The notes under the pieces are model-generated. The model saw only the letters and a list, made by a program, of their open reading frames with translations, was not told the DNA's origin and did not search any database. The position numbers and the translations under genes are program-made. A stretch of 24,237 nt of DNA from CAYSXS01 sp043817345 (GTDB taxonomy: Bacteria > Patescibacteriota > Patescibacteriia > UBA2196), in contig JBDRGZ010000054.1 of the NCBI GenBank assembly GCA_043817345.1, positions 1-24,237 of the forward strand, given 5' to 3'. Of this stretch, positions 14,190 through 22,023 are shown piece by piece; positions within the stretch are counted from its first letter, which is position 1; each line of letters begins with the position of its first letter.

Positions 14190-14198
14190 AGTATATCA
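14190..14198 (-). promoter_or_regulatory. Extended -10 promoter of ftsH overlapping the gyrA stop codon
   Basis: TGATATACT on the minus strand matches TGnTATAcT. Its TGA is the gyrA stop codon (14198-14196). The expected start near 14183 gives a leader of about 23 bases. No -35 is seen at the usual distance. Confidence 0.5.
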
Positions 14199-16718
14199 GA
14201 CTAATGTAACCGAAGCGACATGATCATCTTTTTCTTTAAATCTCATTAACCTTACACCTTGTGTATCACGTCCAGTATTTGGTACAGATTTTAATGGCAT
14301 ACGTATTACTTGCCCTTTATCTGAAATAATTAAAAGGTCGCCAGATAAAACATCTTCGAGTTTATCTGGATTTGAAATATATGCCCAAACTAATTTACCA
14401 TTTTTACTAGTGACTTTAGCAGTCTTAATTCCTGAACCGCCACGAGACTGTAAACGATACTGTTTAATATCTGTCATCTTCCCGAATCCATTAGCGGTTA
14501 CTATTAAAACTTTAGTACCTCCCTTTTTCTTATCTTCAGTAATAACACTCATACCAACTACCGTATCATTAACTTTTAAACGTATGCCACGCACACCAGC
14601 TGCTGAACGACCCATACAACGAATATCTTTTTCTTTAAATCTAATTGATTTACCATCAGCACTGATAATAACAACCTCGTCTTTCTCACTACTAGTCTTA
14701 ACCCATTCTAATAAATCATCTCCTTTAAGTTTAATAGCAATTAAACCCGAACGACGAATATTTTTAAAATCTTCTAACTTACATTTCTTAATAGTTCCCT
14801 CTTTTGTAACCATTGTCAGATATTTGTATTCGTTCTTCTTAGATAGATGTAGAACAGCTGAAACTTTTTCTTGAGGAGCTAATTGTAAAAAGTTCACAAT
14901 TGACTGTCCTTTAGCTGTACGTGATGCAACTGGTACCTCATATGCTTTAAGTTGAAATACACGTCCCTTAGTTGTAAAGAAAAGTAAATCTTGGTGAGTT
15001 GTTATTGTCAATAGATGTTCAACAACATCTTCTTCTTTGGTTGTTAAACCAATAACACCTTTACCACCTCTACTTTGGGTCTTAAATGTTTCTGGTGGTA
15101 GACGTTTAATATATCCGTCACGTGTTACCACAACAATGGCTGACTCATCAGGAATTAAATCTTCCTGGTTAAATGAACCTACGGCATGCGGAACTATTTT
15201 AGTCCTTCTTTCATCGCCAAACTTTTCTTTTATTTCTACTAATTCATCTTTAACTACTCCCAAAATCTTTTTAGGACTCTTTAATAATTCTGTCAATTGT
15301 TTAATTAACTTCTGCTTATCTTTTAATTCCGTTTCAATCTTTAATCTTTCCAAATTAGCTAGCTGAGAAAGTTTCATTTCTAAAATTGCATCAGCTTGTT
15401 TTTCGCTTAGCTTAAATTTCTTAATTAATTTAGTTTTAGCTTCACTTCTGTCTTTTGAAGCTTTAATTGTTTTAATAACCGCATCAATCTTATTCAAAGC
15501 TAACATTAAACCTTCTAAGATGTGTGCTCTATCTTTGGCTCTATTTAATTCAAATTGTGTTCTACGTGTAACAACTTCTTGTCTGTGCTTAATATATTCT
15601 TCCAAAACCATTTTTAAAGTTAAAACCCTTGGTTGAAGTCCGCCATCGACTAGTGCTAAAACATTAAAATGAAAAGTTGTTTGTAAACCTGTTTGTGAAA
15701 ACAGCTGATTTAAAACTTTTTTTGGATAAGAATCTTTTTTAAGTTCAACTACTACTCTAACCCCATCTTTATTTGATTCATCTCTTAAATCCCTTATACT
15801 CTCTATCTTTTTATCTTTAACTAATCCTGCAATTTTTTCTAAAAATGAGGCCTTGTTCATTTGATAAGGTATTTCTGAAACTACTATCTGAAAACCCTTT
15901 TTGTTTTCTTCAATATCTGTCTTACCCCTTAAAACAACCCCCCCTTTTCCAGTTGCATAAGCTTGTTTAATATCTTCTTTGTTGTAAATTGTTCCACCTG
16001 TTGGAAAATCTGGTCCCTTAATATGTTCCATTAAATCATCTACACTTGCATCTGAATTTTCTATTAAACAAATTATTCCATCAATCAACTCTGTTAGATT
16101 ATGTGGTGGAATATTTGTGGACATGCCAACTGCAATTCCCATAGTTCCATTTAACAATAAATTTGGCAATTTTGCTGGCAAAACTCTTGGTTCTTGTTGA
16201 CTACCATCATAGTTAGGAGCAAAATCAACTGTATCTTTTTCTAGGTCTAACAACAATTCATCAGAAATCTTCCTCAACTTGCTTTCTGTATATCTCATTG
16301 CTGCTTGTTGATCTCCGTCTGTTGAACCAAAATTTCCTTGGCCCCAAACCAATTGATAACGCATTGAAAAATCTTGTGCCATCCTAACCATTGAATCATA
16401 TACAGCAGTATCACCGTGTGGATGATACTTGCCCAAAACCTCACCCACAACAGTAGCTGATTTTCTAAATTTTGCACTAGACTTTAAACCAATATCCCAC
16501 ATAGCATACAAAATTCTACGATGAACAGGTTTTAAACCGTCACGCACGTCTGGCAAAGCACGTGAAACAATTACACTCATAGCATAATCCAAATATGACT
16601 CACGCATTTCTTCAGAAATTAAACGATCTTTAACAACACCACCAGCTGGTTTTTCTTCAACTGCTGGTTTATTTTCTTTTTGTCTTACTTTAATTTTCTT
16701 TACTGCTTTCTTTGGCAT
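14196..16718 (-). CDS. gyrA: DNA gyrase subunit A
   Basis: Breakage-reunion subunit of gyrase, which introduces negative supercoils. It has 840 residues with a Lys-rich extension of about 30 residues. Landmarks are SYLDYAMSVIVSRALPDVRDGLKPVHRRIL (41-70, joined from adjacent conserved blocks SYLDYAMSVIVSRALPD and VRDGLKPVHRRIL), HPHGDTAVYD (99-108), and catalytic Tyr143 in AMRYTES. The C-terminal beta-pinwheel holds a GyrA box, QSRGGKG (548-554), plus further QSRGG-type repeats, which favours gyrase over topoisomerase IV ParC. The position matching E. coli Ser83 is Thr104, while Asp87 is kept (Asp108). It sits 18 bases after the anchored-protein gene, so it is probably co-transcribed with the three genes upstream. 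Confidence 0.95.
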   Translation of the reverse strand: MPKKAVKKIKVRQKENKPAVEEKPAGGVVKDRLISEEMRESYLDYAMSVIVSRALPDVRDGLKPVHRRILYAMWDIGLKSSAKFRKSATVVGEVLGKYHPHGDTAVYDSMVRMAQDFSMRYQLVWGQGNFGSTDGDQQAAMRYTESKLRKISDELLLDLEKDTVDFAPNYDGSQQEPRVLPAKLPNLLLNGTMGIAVGMSTNIPPHNLTELIDGIICLIENSDASVDDLMEHIKGPDFPTGGTIYNKEDIKQAYATGKGGVVLRGKTDIEENKKGFQIVVSEIPYQMNKASFLEKIAGLVKDKKIESIRDLRDESNKDGVRVVVELKKDSYPKKVLNQLFSQTGLQTTFHFNVLALVDGGLQPRVLTLKMVLEEYIKHRQEVVTRRTQFELNRAKDRAHILEGLMLALNKIDAVIKTIKASKDRSEAKTKLIKKFKLSEKQADAILEMKLSQLANLERLKIETELKDKQKLIKQLTELLKSPKKILGVVKDELVEIKEKFGDERRTKIVPHAVGSFNQEDLIPDESAIVVVTRDGYIKRLPPETFKTQSRGGKGVIGLTTKEEDVVEHLLTITTHQDLLFFTTKGRVFQLKAYEVPVASRTAKGQSIVNFLQLAPQEKVSAVLHLSKKNEYKYLTMVTKEGTIKKCKLEDFKNIRRSGLIAIKLKGDDLLEWVKTSSEKDEVVIISADGKSIRFKEKDIRCMGRSAAGVRGIRLKVNDTVVGMSVITEDKKKGGTKVLIVTANGFGKMTDIKQYRLQSRGGSGIKTAKVTSKNGKLVWAYISNPDKLEDVLSGDLLIISDKGQVIRMPLKSVPNTGRDTQGVRLMRFKEKDDHVASVTLV

Positions 16719-16736
16719 AAAATTATATTATTCTAT

Positions 16737-17423
16737 TTATTCTATAAATTTAAATGTTGATAAAATTTGTTTAAAAAACTCTTCTTGGCTTTTTTGTTTG
16801 TTTGATTGAAAATTCCATGAATATGTAATGTCACCCTCTACTAAATATGCCCTCAACCATTCCATCCCATCATTTTTATATTCCTCATCAACTCCTGATT
16901 CTTTAGTTTCCACAACACTAATCTGTCCGTCTCGTTTGTTAATAACGAAAAGCTTATCATTAAAGATTGGTCCTTTTCCATCTGCGTTTATTTCAAACTT
17001 CATATTCACAAATTCATCTTTATCTTCTTTATGAAAACCTACTATAAATATGTCCTGTTCTGGCAAACTATCCTCTCCAAGTTCTATTCCATTTGGATAT
17101 TTAAATTCAAATCCATATTCTTCATTTGTATAAACCTGCCAATTACTTGTATCCACTTCCTCTTTTTCTTCCTTTAATTTATCAGCTAATTCATTAATTA
17201 ATTCATCACTAACTTCTAGAGTTGTGGTATTTAGTGTAGGCATTGGAGGCACATCTTTTACAGTATCTCCCCAGCCACCAAAAATTTCTGACCAGTCAAA
17301 AGTAGATTTGCTTGGTTTAGATAAATTTAATTTTAAGGTATATAGCCACATACCAATTATTACAACCATACAAATTGCAATAAAGATATATATTTTAAAA
17401 TTTGAATTTTTAGGAGATTGCAT
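16737..17423 (-). CDS. Membrane-anchored protein with a PsbP-like C-terminal domain, function unknown
   Basis: About 228 residues from ATG at 17423; a GTG at 17441 would overlap the upstream gene. The N-terminus has one hydrophobic span (about residues 11-28, IYIFIAICMVVIIGMWLY), with positive residues before it, so the rest lies outside the membrane. A Pro/Thr linker and a charged coiled stretch (ELADKLKEEKEE) lead to a compact beta domain that opens with YTNEEYGFEFKYP, a pattern common to PsbP-like and other small secreted domains, and closes with FFKQILSTFKFIE. No enzyme motif is seen. It lies between an MBL-fold gene (4-base gap) and gyrA. It is likely a surface or periplasmic-side protein. 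Confidence 0.7.
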   Translation of the reverse strand: MQSPKNSNFKIYIFIAICMVVIIGMWLYTLKLNLSKPSKSTFDWSEIFGGWGDTVKDVPPMPTLNTTTLEVSDELINELADKLKEEKEEVDTSNWQVYTNEEYGFEFKYPNGIELGEDSLPEQDIFIVGFHKEDKDEFVNMKFEINADGKGPIFNDKLFVINKRDGQISVVETKESGVDEEYKNDGMEWLRAYLVEGDITYSWNFQSNKQKSQEEFFKQILSTFKFIE

Positions 17424-17427
17424 AAAA

Positions 17428-18117
17428 TTAATTTTTAGCACTTAATACAAAAAGTTTAGTCTCGTCTTGAGGTAGATCCTTCTTAGTTATCTTTAATTTA
17501 CCTTCTACTTCCTCTGCTTTAATACCTTCTTCTTTAATAAACTTATCTACGCCATCTAACTTAACACCTGATTTAAATTTAAGGTCTGGAAGGTTGTAGC
17601 GCATAGGGATAATTACTCTTGGCTCAACTTGTGCAATTATTTTAGAAGCTTCTTTAGCATCAATAGTAAAAGTCCCTCCAACAGGAACCATCAAAACATC
17701 AACGTCCCTTAATTGCTCCAATTGTTTATCCTCTAAAGTCTTCTGTCCCAAATCACTAAGGTGGGCTAACCAGACTCCTTCACTTTCAATTAAAAACATT
17801 GTTATTTCTCCACGTTCTTCCCCTTCTTTATTATCATGATAAGCTGGGATGCCATAAATCATAACTCCTTTAACTTCATACTCTCCTGGTCCAGAAACAA
17901 CAAAAGGTTCTGGAGATAAACTTGTACCTTTAACTGCATCCACATTATTATGATCCTTATGTTCATGGGAAACTAAAACAATATCAGCACCAAACTTTGT
18001 TGGTACTTTTAAACCATATGATTTATTAAATGGATCAATTGCAACAACAACATCTTCACCAGCTGAATTTTTAGTATTTATCTTAAAAAAAGATTGTCCA
18101 AACCATTGTATTGTCAT
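17428..18117 (-). CDS. Metallo-beta-lactamase-fold hydrolase (Lactamase_B_3 / UlaG-like)
   Basis: A 229-residue cytoplasmic protein. The metal motif HEHKDH (51-56, HxHxDH) is intact. Later ligands fit H94 in GIPAYHD and D122 in LAHLSDLG, and the RVIIPMRYN segment replaces the usual P-x-H-Y-N, so the last histidine of the family is Arg/absent here. The opening MTIQWFGQSFFKI and the VVAIDPF strand are typical of the COG2220 group (UlaG-like and uncharacterised hydrolases), not of classical beta-lactamases or RNase J. Substrate unknown. It begins 5 bases after the upstream gene's stop and ends 4 bases before the next ATG. Confidence 0.85.
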   Translation of the reverse strand: MTIQWFGQSFFKINTKNSAGEDVVVAIDPFNKSYGLKVPTKFGADIVLVSHEHKDHNNVDAVKGTSLSPEPFVVSGPGEYEVKGVMIYGIPAYHDNKEGEERGEITMFLIESEGVWLAHLSDLGQKTLEDKQLEQLRDVDVLMVPVGGTFTIDAKEASKIIAQVEPRVIIPMRYNLPDLKFKSGVKLDGVDKFIKEEGIKAEEVEGKLKITKKDLPQDETKLFVLSAKN

Positions 18118-18122
18118 ATATT

Positions 18123-18782
18123 TTATCTTTTAAGGTTAATATTTGTTCTTGGAAGAGGGCTATGTGGGTGATCAATATCTTCATTACTATCTTCATCTAA
18201 TTTTGTCTTGACCTGAAGAAGATGTGTTTGTTGGGTTTGCAACTTAATACCATTATCTCCATCTTCTTTGTCCGATCCAACTGAATCACTTACAGCGGCA
18301 CTCATTTGTTGCTCTTTCATACTAGCAGGTCCTTCTCCCCTTATTTCCCTCTTCTTCCTTTTAAATAAACCACTCCAACCATTACTTCTACCCTGTCTTT
18401 CGGTTTTAAATTCTTTCTCTGAATCTGCTCCTGCAAAACTGTCAACTGATTCTAAAATATGTTTTTCTTGATATCTTTTTGCCACACCTTTTCCAACTTC
18501 CCCAAAAATACTTTCTGCAATTTTTCCACCATCTTTAACTGGGCTTTTGTTTGCAGCATATATTTTTTTAATATCTCCTTCTTCCGCACCAATATCTTGT
18601 AAAGTAGCTTTTAATCTTTTGTCTCTTTCTTTTGGACTTACTCCCCTGGTTCTGTGTAAATTATGTTTTTTCCCAATTTCAGTCTTTTCAAAAGATTTAG
18701 CTAAACCAGCACGAAAGGCTTCTCCGCTTTTTCCACTTATATCACCAATGTGTTTTTTAAGTATCCTTTTAGATATGGCCAT
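18123..18782 (-). CDS. Charged hypothetical protein, first gene of the gyrA operon
   Basis: A 219-residue soluble protein not recognised. The N-terminal ~110 residues are rich in Lys and helix-forming (AISKRILKKHIGDISGKSGEAFRAGLAKSF; short segments quoted separately: AISKRILKKH, SGEAFRAGLAKSF). A central basic stretch reads LFKRKKREIRGE, and the C-terminal 70 residues are Ser/Asp/Gln-rich and probably disordered. There are no cysteines and no membrane span. It is preceded by a good promoter and tightly followed by the MBL-fold gene. The basic character would suit nucleic-acid binding, but no known motif supports that. Confidence 0.7.
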   Translation of the reverse strand: MAISKRILKKHIGDISGKSGEAFRAGLAKSFEKTEIGKKHNLHRTRGVSPKERDKRLKATLQDIGAEEGDIKKIYAANKSPVKDGGKIAESIFGEVGKGVAKRYQEKHILESVDSFAGADSEKEFKTERQGRSNGWSGLFKRKKREIRGEGPASMKEQQMSAAVSDSVGSDKEDGDNGIKLQTQQTHLLQVKTKLDEDSNEDIDHPHSPLPRTNINLKR

Positions 18783-18806
18783 ATTTTTAACTTAATTTAT
18801 ACCTAA

Positions 18807-18835
18807 ATTATATCACTTATATATCACAAAAGCAA
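18807..18835 (-). promoter_or_regulatory. Promoter of the hypothetical/MBL/anchored/gyrA operon
   Basis: On the minus strand TTGCTT (18835-18830), a 17-base spacer and TATAAT (18812-18807), with TGA directly before the -10 (extended -10). The expected leader is about 18 bases to ATG at 18782. Confidence 0.7.
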
Positions 18836-18861
18836 ACAGTAAAATTAGGGTAAACTTGCCA

Positions 18862-18887
18862 AAAATACTAACATATGTTAGTATTTT
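18862..18887. promoter_or_regulatory. 26-bp perfect palindrome between divergent operons, candidate operator
   Basis: Arms AAAATACTAACAT (18862-18874) and ATGTTAGTATTTT (18875-18887) are exact complements with no spacer. It lies between the gyrA-operon promoter and the rpsA leader. No T-run follows directly. Position favours a protein-binding site controlling one or both directions. Confidence 0.5.
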
Positions 18888-18897
18888 AATACAATTA

Positions 18898-18982
18898 TAT
18901 ACTAATAAATTCCAAGGTAACTTGGGGCCCTTTATTAGCTGATGAAGTATGATAAAGCGGTTAATGCAATTTTTTTATTGCA
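18898..18982 (+). promoter_or_regulatory. rpsA promoter candidate and structured 5' leader
   Basis: A TATACT -10 candidate (18898-18903) is followed by a short hairpin, CCAAG/CTTGG around GTAA (18912-18925), and a second, TGCAAT/ATTGCA around six T's (18965-18982), just before ATG at 18994. This leader is long for the window. S1 mRNA is known to be autoregulated through leader structure in other bacteria; applying that here is inference. Confidence 0.45.
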
Positions 18983-18993
18983 AAAAAAATATT

Positions 18994-20187
18994 ATGAATA
19001 ATAATGATAATAACAAAGAACTAGATAATTTACTTAAAGGTAAAGATTTTAAAAATCCACCAAAAGTAGAAGATCTAATAAAAGCTAAAGTTGTTGGTAT
19101 CAAACAAGGCGAAGTTTATCTTGATGTTGATGGCATCTTTACTGGTATGGTTCGCGGACGTGAACTAGTAGATGAATCTGGACAATTCTCTAATTTAAAA
19201 GTTGGGGACGAAGTAATAGCTACAGTTGTTGAGCTTGAAAATGAAAAAGGAGTTATGGAACTTTCTTTCCGTTCTGCTGGTCACCAACAAGCTTGGCAAA
19301 CACTTGAAGATCTAAAAAACTCAAAAAAAATTGTTGAAGTTAAAATTTTAAGTGCTAATAAAGGTGGACTTTTAGTTCAGCTTGACCGTGTTCAAGGTTT
19401 TCTACCTGTTTCACAATTATCATCTGAGCATTACCCACGAGTTGAAGGTGGAAACAAGGCTAAAATTTTAGAAAAATTACGTTCTTTTATTAATAGTAAA
19501 TTTAAAGTTAAAATTTTAGATTTAGATGAAAAAGAAGAAAAACTAATTGTATCAGAAAAAGATGTTTTTGCGGAAGAAAGAGCAGCCATGTTAGAAACAA
19601 TTAAAGTTAATGATATCATATCAGGTAAAGTTACTGCTGTTGTTGATTTTGGTGCCTTTATTGAATTTAAAATTGGAAAAAACAAAACAGTAGAGGGTTT
19701 AATCCATATCTCAGAATTAGCATGGCAACGAATTGATCACCCTCGCGACATCCTTAAAGTTGAAGATGAAATTAAAGCTCAAATCATTAGTATTGATAAT
19801 GGAAGAGTTTCACTTTCTCTAAAGAAACTTCAAGAAGATCCATGGAAAAAGGCAGCTGAAAAATATCAAATAGGACAAACAGCAAAAGGAAAAGTTTTAA
19901 AAACAGATAAATTTGGTGCTTTTGTTGAACTTGATGAAGATATTCATGGTTTAGCTCATATTTCAGAACTATCTGATAAACAAATTGATGAACCAAGCGA
20001 TATTGTAGAAGTAGGTAAAGAATATGATTTCAAAATCGTATCAATTGAAGCGGATGATCATCGTCTAGGACTTTCAATGAAGAAAGATTCTAAACCTGAA
20101 GAGAAAAAAGAAGATAAGAAAGAAGGAGACAAAACTGAAAAAACTCCTGAAGTTGAGGAAAAGAAAGAAGAGAAAGATAAAGAATAA
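18994..20187 (+). CDS. rpsA: Ribosomal protein bS1 (four S1 domains)
   Basis: An mRNA-binding protein of the small subunit. From ATG at 18994 it has 397 residues; ATG at 18949 would add 15 residues (MIKRLMQFFYCKKNI) unlike S1 N-termini and lies in the structured leader. Four S1 OB-fold repeats are visible, with starts near residues 26 (IKAKVVGIKQGEVYLDV), 113, 206 (ISGKVTAVVDFGAFIEF) and 291 (AKGKVLKTDKFGAFVELDE). The last two are the best conserved. A Lys/Glu-rich tail of about 35 residues ends the protein. Four domains is fewer than the six of E. coli S1, and similar short S1 proteins occur in Gram-positives and Patescibacteria. With Shine-Dalgarno sites so rare here, S1's role in start selection may be limited or altered. 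Confidence 0.93.
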   Translation: MNNNDNNKELDNLLKGKDFKNPPKVEDLIKAKVVGIKQGEVYLDVDGIFTGMVRGRELVDESGQFSNLKVGDEVIATVVELENEKGVMELSFRSAGHQQAWQTLEDLKNSKKIVEVKILSANKGGLLVQLDRVQGFLPVSQLSSEHYPRVEGGNKAKILEKLRSFINSKFKVKILDLDEKEEKLIVSEKDVFAEERAAMLETIKVNDIISGKVTAVVDFGAFIEFKIGKNKTVEGLIHISELAWQRIDHPRDILKVEDEIKAQIISIDNGRVSLSLKKLQEDPWKKAAEKYQIGQTAKGKVLKTDKFGAFVELDEDIHGLAHISELSDKQIDEPSDIVEVGKEYDFKIVSIEADDHRLGLSMKKDSKPEEKKEDKKEGDKTEKTPEVEEKKEEKDKE

Positions 20188-20205
20188 AGACAAGTTATAT
20201 ATACA

Positions 20206-20243
20206 AAAACATCCAGTCCCGAATACTCGGGACTGGATGTTTT
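20206..20243. terminator. Strong intrinsic terminator after rpsA, bidirectional
   Basis: A 17-bp perfect stem (20206-20222 with 20227-20243) around a 4-base loop, with TTTTATTTTTATT following on the plus strand and a T-run on the minus strand. The core TCCCGAATACTCGGGA differs by one base from the terminator at 11211. It also serves the convergent gene ending at 20262. Confidence 0.88.
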
Positions 20244-20261
20244 ATTTTTATTAAATATATA

Positions 20262-20984
20262 TTATTTCTTATTAAACTTTTGCATTAATTCTTCTAAAGT
20301 AAAATGTTGTTGAGATAATAGTTCTTTAAAAACTTCAACTAATTTTTTAAACCTCTCTTCGGTTGCAAAGCCACTTAAACTTTCTGATTTAAAATGATGC
20401 CAATTACCATTTTCATCTTCTACTCCATTTAAAACTTTATTCAAACTAGGTGTATCTAGATCAATATATACTTCACCAAGCTCTCCTGTTGGCTCTCCTT
20501 CTTTGTTTTTAGGGACAACATGATCAATTCTTACAGATAAATTACCTTTCATAAAACTAACTCTTTGTTCCGCTCGCTCTATTGGTTCAAAATTAAAAGT
20601 AATTTTAATTGTCTCTCCATTTTTGTTTTCTTTTGTTAAATTACTTGTTACAACTTCTCCACCCTTAACATCATTACTAACCAGAAAACTATTTAAACCT
20701 TCCTTAAGATTTAATATATCAACAACAACTTCAAAAATATCAGCCAGTTCATTAAAAGCCTCTCCAAGATACTGATAATTATTAGGATTTTCAACTATAT
20801 TCAGACGATCCAAAAAATCATCTTTAACTTCTTCAAAAGCGTCTGGAATTTCTTTCAAATTATTTTCTGCAAATTCTTTTACACTTTCATCCAATTCGTC
20901 GACTTTGTTAGCAATAGAATCTATTGCTTTTTCAAATTGATCTTGCATTCTTTTTGCTTCTGGTGAAAAAATTGTTAAACCCAT
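20262..20984 (-). CDS. Hypothetical protein with helical N-terminus
   Basis: A 240-residue protein not recognised. The N-terminal ~75 residues are strongly helical and acidic (FEKAIDSIANKVDELDESV, then EVKDDFLDRLNIVENP) and could form a coiled coil. The C-terminal part looks beta-rich (ETIKITFNFEPIERAEQRV, GEVYIDLDTPSLNKVLNG) and ends in a helix (FTLEELMQKFNKK). No signal peptide, membrane span or cysteine is seen. It begins one base after the stop of the upstream gene at 20986-21327, so the two form a tight operon. Function cannot be inferred. Confidence 0.7.
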   Translation of the reverse strand: MGLTIFSPEAKRMQDQFEKAIDSIANKVDELDESVKEFAENNLKEIPDAFEEVKDDFLDRLNIVENPNNYQYLGEAFNELADIFEVVVDILNLKEGLNSFLVSNDVKGGEVVTSNLTKENKNGETIKITFNFEPIERAEQRVSFMKGNLSVRIDHVVPKNKEGEPTGELGEVYIDLDTPSLNKVLNGVEDENGNWHHFKSESLSGFATEERFKKLVEVFKELLSQQHFTLEELMQKFNKK

Positions 20985-20985
20985 A

Positions 20986-21327
20986 TTATTTTATTATTTG
21001 TTCTAATTCATTTTGTATATCTTCTGGAATAGGTATTGGTGTCCCTGGTTTGGTTATACCAGGATACCTCCAAGCTGTTATTATTTTAATTTGTTTTTTA
21101 TTTTTTACTAGCTGATACATTGCCCAAATTTCTGTCTTTTTTTTATTACCAATCTGTTGCATACAACCAATACAAGTAGGCACAATTGCCTCTTCTTGAC
21201 GTTTTGGGTGATTAATAACCCTAATAACCCTAGCTGGGCTTAAACCATATTGTTTTAATTTTGCTTTTGCATGTTCTGTCCAAAAATATTTTTCTGTGTT
21301 TTTCGGCTCTTTGGTTATATATTGCAT
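20986..21327 (-). CDS. Small conserved protein, DUF4258/BrnT-like fold candidate
   Basis: A 113-residue soluble protein. The core pattern is WTEHAKAKLKQYGLSPARVI (helix-turn-helix-like opening seen in DUF4258/BrnT relatives), then VINHPKRQEE, a CIGCMQQ segment with a CxxC pair, EIWAMYQL, and IKIITAWRYPG near the end. The layout H-A-x4-L...P-x-R...W/Y strands parallels the protein at 662-913, which suggests a shared fold, but the match is weak. I recognise this as a small family in Patescibacteria-type genomes without a known role. It is translated just ahead of the gene at 20262. Its 5' side lies next to the repeat element at 21341. Confidence 0.65.
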   Translation of the reverse strand: MQYITKEPKNTEKYFWTEHAKAKLKQYGLSPARVIRVINHPKRQEEAIVPTCIGCMQQIGNKKKTEIWAMYQLVKNKKQIKIITAWRYPGITKPGTPIPIPEDIQNELEQIIK

Positions 21328-21340
21328 ATTTCAATTACTA

Positions 21341-21460
21341 TGAATTACGAAGTTCTCTTTGTCATCCCGAATTTAGTTCGGGATTGTACGGAATTTTAAG
21401 ATAAAACATTTTATCCTGAAACAAGTTCAGGATGACAGAAAGATAATGTTTCGTGATTCA
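21341..21460. repeat. Imperfect palindromic element of about 120 bp
   Basis: Outer arms TGAATTACGAA (21341-21351) and TTCGTGATTCA (21450-21460) match at 10 of 11 positions, with GTCATCC and GGATGAC next inward. Two internal hairpins are visible: ATCCCGAA/TTCGGGAT (21364-21384) and ATCCTGAA/TTCAGGAT (21413-21433). It is non-coding and shares GTCATCC/GGATGAC ends with the element at 9120. It separates cobA from the downstream operon and its hairpins may help end the cobA transcript. Confidence 0.6.
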
Positions 21461-21466
21461 AAATAA

Positions 21467-21997
21467 TTAATAATCTACTCCCTTTATCGCCTGAACCCCT
21501 TTTTTAAAAGGATGTTTAATTTCTTTCATCTCTGTTACTAAATCAACATGTTTATATATACTCTTAGGACATCCTCTTCCAGTCAAAACTAAATACTTAT
21601 TAGCACCTGATTTATGAAATATTTTAATTAAATCAAGCATATCACTTAATTTAATTAACTTCAAACTATATGCTACAAAAATTTCATCTAAAATAATCAC
21701 AGAATATCTTTTAGATTTAATTATTCTTTTAATAAAATTTATAGCTTTTTCAGCATATTTTTTATTATTAATTATTTTCTTGTTATTAACAATAAATCCT
21801 TCCCCAAAACATTTAACTTCTAATTGTGGTAAAAGATTTTTGAAATTAACTTCCCCTGATTCTTTATTTGATTTTATAAACTGGACTATAATAACCTTCA
21901 TATTTTCACGCAACGCGCGAATAGCCAAACCCAAACTGGCAGAAGTTTTACCTTTACCAATACCCGTATAAACTAGAATTAGATTTTTTTTATTCAT
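21467..21997 (-). CDS. cobA: Cob(I)alamin / corrinoid adenosyltransferase (CobA/CobO/BtuR)
   Basis: Transfers the adenosyl group from ATP to cobalt(I) corrinoids, giving adenosylcobalamin. From ATG at 21997 it has 176 residues, close to the family's usual size; an ATG at 22036 would overlap nrdJ. The P-loop GIGKGKTSASLGLA (12-25), VIIVQFIKS, VIILDEIF, VLTGRGCP and the C-terminal TEMKEIKHPFKKGVQAIKGVDY (last part QAIKGVDY is family-typical) are present. It lies 26 bases after nrdJ on the same strand. Since NrdJ is an adenosylcobalamin enzyme, the pair fits salvage of corrinoids for nucleotide reduction. No other B12 gene is in view. Confidence 0.92.
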   Translation of the reverse strand: MNKKNLILVYTGIGKGKTSASLGLAIRALRENMKVIIVQFIKSNKESGEVNFKNLLPQLEVKCFGEGFIVNNKKIINNKKYAEKAINFIKRIIKSKRYSVIILDEIFVAYSLKLIKLSDMLDLIKIFHKSGANKYLVLTGRGCPKSIYKHVDLVTEMKEIKHPFKKGVQAIKGVDY

Positions 21998-22023
21998 AAA
22001 ATGGTCGCTCAGGACAGGCTTGA

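Noticed and set aside
14410..14874. 154-residue ORF antisense to gyrA
   Set aside because: It is a mirror of conserved gyrA coding sequence, with no own start signals. Other antisense ORFs in leuS, ftsH, pilB and rpsA were dismissed for the same reason.
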